DNA of 64,000 bases, taken from contig OX393568.1 of the NCBI GenBank assembly GCA_947652115.1, positions 1,034,853 to 1,098,852 on the forward strand. The letters are read 5' to 3'. The notes beneath the pieces were generated by a model. That model worked only from the letters and a program-made list of their open reading frames with translations, did no database searches and was not told the origin of the DNA. Each line of letters begins with the position of its first letter. Position 1 is the stretch's first letter. This document shows, piece after piece, positions 22,801-35,300 of this stretch. This DNA comes from Blastomussa wellsi (Eukaryota > Cnidaria > Anthozoa > Scleractinia > Plerogyridae). Position numbers and translations under genes: made by a program.

Positions 22801-25355
22801 CCATACCATTAAAAGCATAAAAAATTGAATAAATGTTTACTTTCGTTTCTTTAATTAAAGGTCTTTCGCCAACCGTGAAGCAAACATATTAAATAATTTA
22901 CCAAAGGATATCAGAGACACGGATAGTCTGAACAGAGCTCTACAATAAAGTATGCATGTATATCAATTTTCAACTTAATAACCTTGTAAAAACTTCAAAT
23001 ATAGTTTTAAAATGCTTCTTACCCCGAGCCAAGTTTAAAGTTTGCATAACCTCTTTCGTTTGTTCTTTTCTTGAATCGAATGCATGTCTTGCTCGTCCAT
23101 TCCTGCATTCCCTCTTGAATGGCCGCCATAGCTCGAGAATCACGAGCTTTCAAAGACAAAACCTCTCAATTAACTAATTAACTTTTAATTTAAAACCGCA
23201 ATTGGTGAAAGTGCGATAATAATCCAGTTTTAATTACCTTCTTTTAATTTATTTTGTGTGTGTATATGTTGTCGTTCAGTTCTACTCTTGGTACAATATG
23301 TTGTTTTCCTTGTTTACCACTCAAATGAAAATCAATTAAAAAGCTCTGATATTGAGTAATTCTACCATAGGCTTCTAAGACTTGTTATAAAAAAGTGAGA
23401 AGAAATGAAGTTTTTTCAAATTACTCACAAAGTGTACACTTGGACAAAACCTTGACTCAGAGAGTTGAAGAAGTGCAAAAAATGCGCCTACATCACTATC
23501 AATATTTTGTCAACATTGAACCGTCAACTGGGACTAAAGAAACTGACGCTTCAATAACACAATTTTTGCCAATAAGAAAAACTAAAAGAGCATGAACTTA
23601 CAAAGACTGGAGTCAATAACATAGGCCATCACACCGCCAGGCCATTGTCTGTTTTTAGTTGAACCTCTTCCAAGTGGATCGTCTACATCCAGTCCCATCT
23701 CAGCAGCCATGCGTTGGTCAATTGTTAGGATCATGTCACCTTCATACAGATCCGGGTCATCCATACCCTCATTCTCTAAGGAAGATTGAAACAGCAAACG
23801 TTCGGTTTAGTTCAATTCTGGTGGAAACTCCTAGATTAAAGGGGAGTGAGCCGGTGATGGCATTAGATTGAATCCCCAAAAATAGACCAATATAATATTT
23901 CGAGGGGGTAAGTTTCTAAAGAAACCGTGGTGCTGCGTCGGTGGGAAGTATAACAATATAATTTGGTTTTATCAACTGGGTAACGGTTGATAATGTCAAT
24001 AGGCCACCGTAAAGAGGTTTCGAGCGTTAGCCCTTCGTCGTTAGCCCTAACGCTCGAAACGTCAGCTCTTGAATCTCTTTACGGTGGCCAATTGACATTA
24101 TCAACCCAGTTGATAAAACCAAATTATACAATTAATATTTAGGCATGGCGCAAGCTTTACCAGTCCAAAAATTAACATACAAATTTGAGTCAAAGAGACT
24201 TTGGTGATGTCATCGTTTTCTTTTATTTATGAAGAAATGTTAACGATTTCAAGTTCAGAGATAGAGCCAGACCCGTCACAACATGCAGTGTGACAACCTT
24301 TTCATCTCTTAGAGTGGAACCCTGCAAGGTACACTACCTGAAGCGGGAGAAAAAACATCAGCATTCTGTTCTTTTAAGAACCTGAGTCCGCAATTTACAC
24401 CGCTTAATGAGACAACGAGCTTCTTTAAAAGGTCTTTAACACCGAATCCCTCCGCCAGGTAGCCCCGACACAAATTATTTCATTATATGTTAGAATACCG
24501 CTCGACTAGATTGTATTATTTCCTGTGTATTTCCCATACTAAGAAGATTCGCGACATAATTTTAATTATAACAAGCATTGAAAGCTTCCAAAAGCATCCA
24601 TTCTTAAGATACAGCTACAAAAGGTCACAAATTAAAAGAGATGTAATTCTTTTATTTGGTTTAATTGACACATAGGTCCCATAGCCCAGTTGTTCGAAGG
24701 CCAAATAGCGATAACCCGGAGTTAAATTTTATTGGGTTTTTGTTTTCTTTTGTTCAAAAGCATTTTTTCTGATAATATTCACTTTTCGTTTTAGAGCATC
24801 CAATCATCAAATGTAGGCAAAAAGAACAACAAAAAAATGACATTTCGCACTAACCCTGGGTCAGTATCTTAACCCAGCTTTGAACAACCCAGCCCATACA
24901 GACAACTTTTACATGAAACGAGTTTTAGGTAACTTAAACACTCAATATTAGGGAGCAAACCACCACGGCAATGTCAACGAGAACGTCGCTAAACAAAAGA
25001 TTTAATGAGCAGTACAATATCTCTGCACGCACGTTAAAAATAATTCTCTGTACATGTTTTTGCCATCTTCTGCAAAACAACAACATGAAATGATCAAATT
25101 CTGAGTAGTTTGGTGATCGTAAACCACGAAGGTTAAATTTCCGATTTTCTGTTTGAAAATAAATGCCGCATTGGATTCAACGAATACATCGAGGAAAATG
25201 TGAAATTCGTACGAAAAATTTAAATTCGTTTTTTACCAGGCGTCGTCCTCGCCGTATCCGTCGTCGTTGCTTAAGCTCCCTAATATAACGAACATACCAT
25301 CAGGATTTTCAGCGAGCACCACTACACACAGTACAAGAACGTACAGCCACTTCAT
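19871..25355 (-). CDS. G3: astacin protease with polyglycine and ShK domain (298 aa)
   Basis: Exons on the minus strand are 25298-25355, 23602-23775, 23023-23146, 22001-22092, 21504-21587, 21055-21197, 20345-20456 and 19871-19980, which sum to a closed frame of 298 codons. The order is a signal peptide ([15 protein letters not shown]), a prosegment with YEGDMIL, and an astacin domain with zinc helix [19 protein letters not shown] and Met-turn SVMHYG. A tract of about 12 glycines follows in exon 7. The ShK domain in exon 8 has six cysteines (CVDKDTRC, then YCSYH, NC, TC and LC before the stop). The two conserved astacin disulfides are accountable: KTCIRF, CSSYV, RGCW and KGHC. Astacin plus ShK is the layout of cnidarian nematocyst-expressed NEP6-like proteins, but also of other secreted astacins, so a venom role is possible and unproven. 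Confidence 0.93.
20345..20391 (-). repeat. GGAGGT repeat encoding polyglycine, spanning a splice donor
   Basis: The last part of G3 exon 7 is GGGGGA, GGTGGT and several GGAGGT units. The donor (GGAG|GTAGGC) arises from the last unit, so several upstream GGAG|GT sites are potential donors at 6-base spacing. Confidence 0.75.
20729..20769. repeat. ATGATG/ATTATT microsatellite in G3 intron 6
   Basis: This is a simple trinucleotide array preceded by AAAGCGCTATATAAATAAAT, a motif typical of SINE 3' ends. Confidence 0.7.
22290..22740. repeat. degenerate dispersed repeat in G3 intron 3
   Basis: Scattered motifs (CTGAGACTT, AAGACAATGAGTT, GGGGTCACCGACC) are shared with 26815-27260. It is an ancient copy of the same unidentified repeat. 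Confidence 0.35.
23904..24128. mobile_element. palindromic Penelope-like element tails in G3 intron 1
   Basis: Two inverted copies of a tail meet near 24040. The tail contains TCTTTACGGTGGCCAATTGA and GTTGATAAAACCAAATTAT. The same tail forms the ends of the Penelope-type element at 42510-43424. The hammerhead-like core (GCTCGAAACGTC) is present in one arm, but its first half is lost at the junction. Confidence 0.7.
24945..25286. mobile_element. MITE-like element at the G3 intron 1 donor
   Basis: The ends are AATATTAGGGAGC and GCTCCCTAATAT. The sub-terminal arms are rich in ACGACGACG-like repeats and partly complementary. The right end lies 10 bases from the start of intron 1. Confidence 0.6.
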
Positions 25356-25528
25356 GACGCTTCTTCACGGGTTTCGAAATCGTGTGGTGAAAGCAACAAA
25401 ATAGACGAGAATTTATGGAAAAACAATTGTGAACTCAACTGCAAAGCTGCTTCAGGTCTTTTATTTGAGGAGATTGATTCTTGTTTGGGATTTCTAGTAA
25501 ATTTCATTATCACGAAAAACTGCTAATA

Positions 25529-25557
25529 TCTTCTTTAAATACATCTGCTGCAGATGC
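25529..25557 (-). promoter_or_regulatory. shared upstream block of G3 (paired E-box-like hexamers)
   Basis: On the minus strand, CATCTGCAGCAGATG is followed by TATTTAAAGAAGAT, about 175-200 bases upstream of the G3 start codon. The order and spacing match the blocks upstream of G4 to G7. CANNTG hexamers are bHLH-type sites in general, but no factor can be named. Confidence 0.5.
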
Positions 25558-26814
25558 AAAGCGACAGACAAGCTACTAATTTCGTATAACCAAAGGAGGT
25601 CCGAATGACATACATGGGGCTAGGAGGGGGGGAGGGGGAGGGGGCGGAGGTGGCTGGAGAAAGCTCAGGGGTGGGCAGCAGCAATTTCCACTCTTTTGCA
25701 GCCGCCAAATCAGAGGAAAGCGATCGCTTTTATTGTCCACTTATAGCAACCAAGGAATAAGTAACAGCTATTGGAGACAAGGAATGCAGAATGAGTGAAT
25801 AATAAACAAAATTGGTGGTAAAGATGGCGGTAGGACTAAATGAAGTAAGTTCAGCCGGGATGGCGTTCAAGGTATGACAGTGGCTTCCCCAATATTCATA
25901 CCCACCCACCCTCCCCCTCCCTAACTATTGACTGTTGTCTCTCTAAATAATTGTCACTATTTATTCCTTTCCAAATTGGGTGCTTTTTATTGACATTTAG
26001 AGAACTTGCAACCAAGCAATAATATTTCAGAACAAAAGAAGTTTTTGAACATTGAAACAGTGGAGTGAATTCAGAGTATTTAGCTGCAAGGATAGTCAAT
26101 ACTTGATTACCTTTGTTTCTGATAGCATTAAAATTATAACATTTGCCAAAATCCCTGAAAATGAAAATGTCAAATTCCCGAATGTATTTATTCCGAAAAA
26201 ATGTTTGTGTGCCGGTGTGGTATTTTACTTTTTGAATTATCCAAAGGAATGGTAGCCAACGACTTACAAGATCACCTAGCAGCTTTTAAGCAATATTTAT
26301 TGTTTGCATTGGCACATGTTTAGTTTTATTTGCCACTTGTACGGTTAGAAATGAAAACAGCTAAATGCATTCAGATGATATTAAGAAGATTTCCCTAAAT
26401 AAACTTAAACTAGCTCTGCTAAATTGGATGCTCTTGGATAAATAAAAAAAATAAATAAAAAAATAAACCCTTCTATGATATCAGTCAGTTTTCACAACGC
26501 TACTGAATTCAAACTTCACAATGTTTGTTCAGCTTTGATGGGTATTTTATCGAAAATTTACTTTCATCAGTTTTTTTCCTTTCAATTCAAACGCGAAAGC
26601 GCGAGCCTTGGTTCTTGAGGTCTTTCCAAATTGTAATTTGCTCTAAAAAAGAATCAATTACGTATCAAGAAATGGTCCATTGTTGTGGCTATATGCCAGA
26701 GATAGTAAAGATGCTAAAAGTCTCCCCTCCCCTCCCCTCCCATCTGAAACTATCCAAGTGAAAATGCCAACATTTAGCCAGTGACTAAAGGACGTTAGCG
26801 CGAAAATTTTCTAA

Positions 26815-27260
26815 CACTGATTCTGAGACTTCGTGATCATTTTAAGGCAATGAGTTACTCAGGTCAGAAATGTAAAAAAAATTGGGGTCACCAACTTCGT
26901 TTTGGAGATAACATACAGGAAAAAACACCCTAATTAATAATTAGATTATGAGCTCGATATTTCTATGAGGTGATAGTTGATGAGTGATTCGGCCTTCGGC
27001 CTCATCCAAACCTTGACCTACCTTGATTTTTGCATGCGATTGAAAAGTTTGGGCAAAAATTATCTAGTGGAACTTCTTGCAATTTATAAAACGCTTTTTT
27101 CAATATAATTAAATTAACAGGCAAGATGTAGAATTAAGGGAGATTTTAAATGACGAAATAAAAATGGCAGGTCACCGACTTAGTTTTAAAGATAATTGCC
27201 AAAAACTGAAATTTTGGAGGTCTTTTGTCACTGGCGGGGTTTTGTCATGGTAACTGCTAT
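26815..27260. repeat. dispersed repeat
   Basis: Motifs such as CTGAGACTTCGTGATC, AAGGCAATGAGTTACTC and GGTCACCGACTTAGTTTT are shared with the copy at 22290-22740. There is no coding region. Confidence 0.4.
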
Positions 27261-27840
27261 GACGTCATTAACATTCTTAAAGTATTTCCCAACAACTGAG
27301 TTTTAAATCTATTCATACTTTGCCCGAATGATCTTTTTCTGTAATCCTGCATCGTTTTACAAGCACTACACTAGTGAGAAACTCTTTCGAGCCTCCTTAA
27401 TTGGAATTTCGATCCCAAGCTGACGCGAGCATTTGCAATGAAACAAATGTTCCCTGTTTGCTCGCGCGTGCAACATTGTTGCGGACACAAATTTTGTGTT
27501 CGAAACACAAAAGATGTTTCTGATTTTATTCAAAAACATTTTTTGTCCGCAACAAAAGTTTCCACGTTTGCGCAACAAATCGTCATGAGCAACAATGTGT
27601 CCTCGTTTGCCACCACCTTTAAGATGGCTTACAACAGTTTCCAGCACATTCCAGCTCTTATGCCTTGATGGGTAAGTGCTTCCACTCTTTGTCAGTGGCT
27701 GCTACAGTATTGATATCAAACGCTGCATGCTTCCTGACGTAGCTTGCTCGAGCCGTACTGGGGAATATTGACTCTCGGTCGTTTTTGTACTGCCACGACT
27801 GCTAGGTTAGTAAGAGGTTAATCTTTACTCTGCAGGTATA

Positions 27841-27954
27841 TTTTGCAGGTTGCAGGTTCAAAATGTAATTAACATTGGGAAAACGATCTCTCGTTTCCAT
27901 CAGTGCCAGCGGTTTCTCAATGTTAATTACATTTTGAACCTGCAACCTGCAAAA
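27841..27954. mobile_element. palindromic MITE with perfect 37-bp arms
   Basis: The left arm begins TTTTGCAGGTTGCAGG and ends TTAACATTG. The right arm (27918-27954) is its exact complement across a 40-base loop. Outer sequence (TGCAGGT / ACCTGC) extends the pairing imperfectly. Confidence 0.85.
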
Positions 27955-28398
27955 CACACCTGCCGATCTTTACTTTCCAGTACTTTTCTTGCTTTTAGAG
28001 TTTGACCGTTTGTAGCGGTGGTTAGGATGAGAAAGAAGATGTTCGGCAACAGTAGTGGGTTTGGATTTGATGTTAGTTTTGTCAACCGGCGTAATAAAAC
28101 CACGCGCAATGTTGGGAGAACACGAGAAAAGTTGGTAAATCAAGAGCCACCAGGAGTATTTCTAGTTATATAATAACTGAGGGAATTCTCGCGCGGCCAT
28201 TGGTCGAAAGCAGGGATTGATAAGAGTATATACCATGAAATAGCGTAGCTTATAGTCTGCAAAGTAGGCGGATTTTGTGGGGGAATGCTACGAAAACAGC
28301 GATCAAGAATGGGCAACGACTGAATACAGGAATCAATCCGAGCTCCGTATGTACTGGGAACGAGTATGGTTAGCTAAATTAGGCTATAAAATCACCAA

Positions 28399-28526
28399 GG
28401 TTAGCCTACTATAGCACTGCGGTTAGCCTACTAAGCACCCAGGTTAGCCTACTGAGCACTGCGGTTAGCCTACTATAGCACACCGGTTAGGCTACTGAGC
28501 ACTCCGGTTGGCCCATTTACGGTTAG
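28399..28526. repeat. 21-22-bp minisatellite
   Basis: There are about six tandem copies of GGTTAGCCTACT(A/G)(A/T)GCAC plus three or four variable bases, decaying at the right end. Confidence 0.8.
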
Positions 28527-28586
28527 CTCTCAAGAATAGTAGGGGTAACACGATAAATTCTTATTTTTTTAGGGTTCAGCAACCGG

Positions 28587-28660
28587 ACCTCGGTGGTCTA
28601 GTGGTAAAGTGGATCGCTCGTGATCCGAGTGACCAGGGTTCGACTGTTCGAGTTTAAAAG
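28587..28660 (+). repeat. tRNA-like SINE head
   Basis: Box A (TGGTCTAGTGG, 28594-28604) and box B (GGGTTCGAC, 28636-28644) are present at tRNA-like spacing. T-stem and acceptor stem do not pair, so this is SINE or pseudogene rather than a working tRNA. Confidence 0.6.
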
Positions 28661-29299
28661 TCTCGGATCGATTCCTGTATTAATTCACACGTTCAAGAAA
28701 GACGGGCCGCCATTTTGAGCTCGCGAACACTTGGGAGAGAGAGGGGAGGGATAAGGGTGGAGGATGCGGCTTTACGCAGCATTCCCCACACCTCTCCCCC
28801 TCAAAAACCGCCTGCTATGCAGGCTACATAGCTTGTAACCCAATATGTTTTGAAAAAACATGCGAAATTATCCCCACTTTTATATAAACAGCTGCATCTA
28901 GTGAATTGTGAAAAGTGAGTTGAAAAATTCAGGACGAACTTTCTTACACATTCGGTGGCCTAAATATCGAAAATCCGATCTTTGGATCTTTTGTCTATTT
29001 TTGTCTGTGTTTATGTTCATTTTTTATGCCTTGTTGTCAATTGTATTAATTTTTATAGAATTCCTGCCGTCGCCTCGATTATCTTTGTAAGCATTTGGTT
29101 AAGCAATATCTGTAAAAACATCTTTAATTTCGAATAAAAGTGGAGTTGAGTTCAATGCACAGGAGCTATGTTCGCGAACAAGCTTAGGCTCTATTGTGTT
29201 ATTCTTTTCTAAAGATTTTAATTCTTTAAAGGGGGCGTTCGGAGTTACATGCGATTGCCAAAAAATAATTAAAGACTCAAAATGACAGTTATTACGGCA

Positions 29300-29305
29300 T
29301 TTATT
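29300..29305 (-). terminator. poly(A) signal of G4
   Basis: AATAAA on the minus strand lies about 50 bases beyond the G4 stop. The preceding bases (TTAAAAGCGGAATAAA) resemble the same region after G6 (TTAAAAGCAGAATAAA). Confidence 0.6.
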
Positions 29306-29355
29306 CCGCTTTTAAGTGGCTTACATATATTTATGCCATGACTATTTTTCTAAAT

Positions 29356-32300
29356 TTAAGACCACTTCACTGTTTGATTTCCAGTTGCAAATAATCTGCA
29401 AGTGTTAAATATAAGCGATTATTAGTGTCAATGAGCCAACAAAGACAATATAATATTATAACAATTAAGTGAAGTTTACATATACCTAGCTTGTTGTTAC
29501 TTTTTTTCGCGTGATCGAACTTAATTTTACGCAAATTGAAGAGACAAATTTTGCGATGTTAAGTAGAAATGTCTCGAAAAAAAGTTTTACCACCGTTTGA
29601 ATAAGGGTTACAAAACCAATTAACTTTCTATTGAAAATCCTCCATCAGTCTTTATTTCAAAGCGAAATTATTTTGCACGATTTTTTTCAAATTTCAAAAT
29701 TCAGTCGCAGGTTTCGGAAATTAATCTTCGTTGAAATACTTGAGAAGTTTCCTAATTTTTTTATCCAATCAAAAGCTATCATGACAACTCGCGAATATCA
29801 CACGAGCAAACACGTCATGTTGCTTAGCTACTTCAGGGGCACAAACGTGGACTCAGTTCCGTCTCGGAGGCGGAGTTTTGTCATCAAGTGGAACTTGTTA
29901 CTCCGACTGAATTTTGCATTTAACGCCGAGCAAATCTCAACGATTGTCATAGGGGTTACAGAAACAAAAAGGGTACATTTCAGGCGCGTTTTTCATCGCT
30001 CACCGTGCATAAGCGTGCATAAGATTCAAAAGTTTCTTCATTGTATTCAGAGACTAGAACTCGACTTTAAAATATGTTTAGCAGGGTTGCATTGAATAGA
30101 GCGAGACCAAATCAGTAAAACAATTACAGCGCGACTCGCCTTAGTGTGGCCACCCAACAAACTAGACGAGTTAGCCAATCAGGACAGAGAGCACGAATTT
30201 GGCTTCGTGACAACAGCTTTGAATATTACAAGGAGGCGGGACAGCTCAAACAAATTCGCCCTCTCTGATTGGCTAATTATAACTCGTCAAAAACGTTTGT
30301 TGGGTGGCCACACTAAGGCGCGTTGCGCTGCATCAGTAGACACAGAAGTTACCTCAGACGTGGGCCATTTTGTTACCCTCTTTTTTTACATTCCTTTTGA
30401 TACTTTTTGTTCATCTGTTGTGCATCTATCTTACTAAGACCCCTCCGTTGTCCAATTTTAGGCTGTAAGAGTAAGACAATAATTTCAAAAAATATATATT
30501 TGTGATTGTTAAAAACTGGAGAATTGGCTCGTTTACTATCAGGGTTTTGTTTTCTTGGCCTCCATTGGAACTCATGTAAGTGTTTTTCGTACGTTGCGAC
30601 AAGGAATTTCAATCTTCAAATAGGTGCTAAAAGTCATTATTATAGTATATCAGTAGCCTGTGCATTGCCCTTCAAAAACAAGCAAAACGTCATAACTTAG
30701 CACATTCCTTTCCGCGGATTAGCCAATCACAACTTGGTTCACATATTCCTGAGCCAGTCGCGCCAAAACTAACTGTCCAATCACAACTCGTGTTTTATTG
30801 GCCACTCATTCATGACGAGCCGCGCTTTCCCACAAACTAATTAGATTGAATGGTGGTTGCTAAGTTCAATTTCCAGTTTTATTTTGCATTTGGTTTGTTC
30901 CCTGCGTGTTCGGTCAGAATATGATTGTTTGCGCTGTCTTCTGGTGAATCGTGTTGCTCCAAAAACTATTCAATGCGTACAGTTTTAGATACTTCTGTTT
31001 GAAGACATGACTAAACATCGACCGTGGAAAACAGACAAACGAATTTCTCTTTTCGTGACATTTCTAATATTTGGATGGGTTGTTCTCTTGTATTGAATAC
31101 CTCTTCAATTTCTTGCTTTGGTTGTTTCAGAAAATCTAATGCGATTTTATTTCGAATTATTTCAGCAATGTCGAGTGAACCTTTCCCAAAATTGAAAATT
31201 TTGTTACTCTTTTATAGAAGCGACGAACAATTGTAATACCGGGAGCTGCAGTCGACTATTTTTCTCAGAGTTTATATGTCCACAGGAAATCTCTGAGATC
31301 TCGTGCAGGAGCCGTTAAATTCACGTGGGAAACTGGCGTCATTGACAAATTACTGACTCGTGATTGGTAAAAATAATAGGTAACGTGTGATTGGTGTATT
31401 TTGTAATTATCGCGCAAAGGGAACGGAATGTGGTTCGAGTTTAAGCAGCCGTTACTTGGGAGGAGCATTGCGTGACGACCGTAATAACAGCTGCGAAGGA
31501 AACTCGATGAACTGAACTTAAATTTGCAAAAGTTTGGTCGTATCTTTACTTTTTATTCTTCCAAGCTTTTTTTAATTTTCCATTTAGTATTTTTAGAGAA
31601 ACCAGGGGACAATGTTTTCCTGTTTTGTTTTTAACTTTCTGACCCCAAAATGCAACCGATCTAGATGCCGGTCTAGATGGGAAAATCTAGACCGCGGTCA
31701 ATATCAATTTCGGCCAATCAAATTCGTGAATTTGCTATTTTTTAGTCCACGTGAGACACGGCCATATAATAATGTTTTCTTATTATTTTTGGACTAAGCT
31801 TAACATTGATTTTATACCAAAAGAGCGTCTACACTCACGTGACAATTACTGAGATAATTTGGATTAGGTACCGAAACAAAAAACGATGCTTCCGTTAAAA
31901 CTGGGTTCAATTCTCAGAGGATTAGTTTGGTTGACCATTCTGGGCGCCACAGAGAAGACGACTGAATGAGCACAAAATTCAAATTTTCTTCCAGAAAATG
32001 TCTCAAAATAGGTCTTTTTACCATAGACGTTCTTACTTTTAGAATAGTTCATATCAGTTCAACTTTGGTTCGTAAATTAGACATTCTTTAAAAAGATGTG
32101 TAAGATGTTTTTCCAGTTTTATATTGCACCACGAAAACGCTGTATTTCTGTCGATTGTGGCTTTTCCCCAAAACTTAGTCTAAATACGCTCCTGATAAAC
32201 AAGAGTACTGTTAGTAACAAAATCAACCTTCCCTACCCCTCCTTAGTCTAAATACGCTCCTGATAAACAAGAGTACTGTTAGTACCAAAATCAACCTTCC

Positions 32301-35300
32301 CTACCCCTTTTTTCAGTTTCTGGATTGTAGGTTTGCCGTTCTTGGAGAAGAACTTTTCACCATAATGCATCACACTTCCGTAGTCGTACTTGAATCCAAG
32401 GGAATTAATATCATTCCTTTTGTTGAAATTGAACTTGGCCCCTAGAAATTCAATCAAATGGGGTAATAAGAAACTAACAACGACCATATTTTCAGTACCA
32501 GCGGGTGGCGACTAATTACACTGAACTTAAAGAGCCTGACCCACCCACCTGGCATCACGCGCCTCTATTATTGTTATTGTTATCACAAAAAGCGATTGTA
32601 CAAAAAATAACGAACCCCAAAGAAAGAAAAATTAGCGAGGAGTATATTTTAGAAAAGATGTCACCTGCTTGAAACATTCAACGTCGCTGGAAACAGATAA
32701 AATATGTAGGTCGCTACAACTCGCTTTTTCGGGGGCCCCAAAATGGCGGTTTGACTCGCGATGCATTATGGGTAGGTCAGATTCTTTAAATTGGAACGTT
32801 CTTTCTTATTTTTTCTGATTCTTCTTTATTTACAGTCCAGCAAAGAATGGATTTAATGTACCCGGTTTTGTAACAAAAATGATTATCGAGGCAGACGAAT
32901 TGATTACACTTGCTTGTCAAATAGCCGAACTCGCCCGATTATCCTCTACCATTCTCTTATAATCAGAGAACTTAAACATCTTTCGTAAGAGGTTGGAGAC
33001 CTTTAATTTTAATAATTTTAAGACAAGTTGTAAATGTGACCACTGTTTGTCTTAAATATTTTTATTCTCTACTTGCACAAATCCCATAATGCACCTCTTT
33101 TACCCCCAAAATTTTGCATAAGCATTGTTTGCAATTTCTCATGGGACATGAAGATGTCCCAAGGGAAATCTAAAACAATGCCTATGCAAATTTTTTGGGG
33201 GGTAGAAGCGGTGTATTATGGTGTTGTGCAAGTGGAGAATTTCTTATATATTTTATTATAGTTATTTTTTTAATTGTCCTACGTTGTACACATGAGCCTC
33301 TGGCTCGGACATTGAGGGCGACCTCATCCTACGTTAGGAGATTAAATTATATTGTATCTGTATTTGTTGCATTGTATACTATAATTTTGTATTTTAGAAT
33401 ACCATATATAATTTAGTTTTTTTTTGTTAATGATGTTTTAGCAACCGTTTAGGATATGTTTTAAATGTTAAAAAATCATCAAATATGAACCAAGATAGAC
33501 TGGTTCATACAGACCAGTTTCATTGTTTTACTTACTTTCTTCGATGTTTTCAAAAAGAATTTTGACATACTTGTCTCTGTCAGGGCGAGACTGTTCGTGG
33601 TAGAAACCCAACGCGTGCCCTGGAGAAAAGAAAGCAGCATCTGTTGGTACTGTGATTTCCGAGTTTTGCCTTGTACACCCTTACTGCGTATCAGTCAGAT
33701 TTTACGCGCGATCAGCGCGTGCGCATTGACACATAGCGGATTTTTCTTTATGTTTGGGAAATAGTTTGCTGCTCTCTAGAACCTCTAATTTCATTGGATC
33801 TTAATATCACGCAGCTCTATTGTTTTAGGGCTAGGGTCCATTGTTACTGTTGTTTGTTTATCATGTTTGGAGCTGCCAGAAAGGGAAATCGCCATTTTCG
33901 CATAAATGAGTATGTTAACTATAATGTTTTTCTCTTCTTTTGAATTGAGCACTGACTTTACTCTAGCAATAACTAATACTCAATGTTGAAAGAGAAACAG
34001 TCGTAGGAAACGTGAATTTCATTGCGATATTATATGCAATTATTGTGTATAAACGAGCTGCTGTCGCTGAGCTCCTAAACGAGCGTGGGTACCAATAATT
34101 GAGAGCAATCCTCTCTTGTCGATAGGTAAATTTTGACAAAAAGTGTAGTTTTAACGTTTAGTTAGTTAAGGAACATCACAGGCAGTAAAATATCGATCAA
34201 TCTTAATTTTGTAACATAAGTTTAAAAACTTGATTTCTCTTTAGTGTCCGTTCTGTTATTGTCAGGTTAGATATCAGGTAGAAAAGAAACCTGCTGTAGT
34301 TTGTCATCCTCATATTATACATTAAAAGTAAAGCCTAGTTCCCACTAGCGACATAAGTATCATAATCATAATCATACACGTGAACATAATGCTGTTATGT
34401 CGCTTATGTCTTGGTAGGAACGTCCAGAAACATAATCGGAAGAGCCCTTATGTGTCGATCATTTTCTTATGATTATAATTCTGTCTGTGACTATGAATAT
34501 GTTGCTTTTATTTGTAGTGGGAACGCGAAAATCATAATGACATAATCATAAAGATAATGATGCAGCGGGGTTATTGTGTTTTAGCCAATTAACGTCTAGG
34601 TCCAGTACTTTCGGGTCGGTTTATTTTAAGATGGCGTCCAGCTTGGCGGAATACCGTTCTTTAAGATTTTAGCGCAGTCGTTCCCACTAGAAGATAAGAA
34701 GCTTATGTTCATGTTTATGATTATGATTATGCTTATGATCCTTATGTCGCTAATGGGAACTAGGCTTAACTGGATTTTAAAAAAATTGTACGAAAATAGC
34801 CGAGTTTGTGTGTTCGGAGTTTTCCCACTCTCTCAAATTTTGACAGTTTCTATCAACAGGCAAACTATTTTTCTTTCACCAGATGATACGTTTACGCCTT
34901 TAAACAAAAATGGAAGGAAACTCGGCTTGTCTCCTTATGCCGCTGTATTACCGGTTTTCGATCTATAAGCATATCGGACTGTGCATGCTGCTACTGTTGT
35001 CTTATTTTTCAGGGCTGGAGCCTTGATACTGACCAATTTCATGAGCTACAATTCCCTTGGTCCAACATCCTGATGCAAGGGTGATAGCTTGTCGACCTCC
35101 TCGCTTTCCCACGAAAGATGAACACCTAGCCAGCAAACAGAAATAAAACTTTCTACTTCCGGTACATGCAACACACCTTCTGCTTCCGGTACATGCAACA
35201 CACCTTCTTCTTCCGGTACATGTAACACACCTTCTGCTTCCGGTGCATGCAACGCACCTTCTGCTTCCGGTACACGCAACACACCTTCTGCTTCCGGTAC

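Larger units (their letters stand above)
25356..29355. other. G3/G4 intergenic region
   Basis: The stretch contains the shared promoter block of G3, a G-rich stretch at 25620-25672, a dispersed repeat (26815-27260), a perfect-arm palindrome (27841-27954), a 21-22-bp minisatellite and a tRNA-like SINE head. A GCCTGCTATGCAGGC hairpin lies near 28810. No gene was recognised. Confidence 0.5.

Noticed and set aside
25620..25672. G-rich tract as a regulatory G-quadruplex
   Set aside because: The G-runs could fold, but position relative to G3 (about 270 bases upstream) is not conserved in paralogues, so no functional claim is made.
28587..28660. functional tRNA gene
   Set aside because: Boxes A and B are present but T-stem and acceptor stem do not pair. 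It fits a SINE head.
29631..30095. 154-codon plus-strand frame
   Set aside because: No family resemblance, and it lies in G4 intron 7 antisense to the gene. Probably chance in AT-rich DNA.
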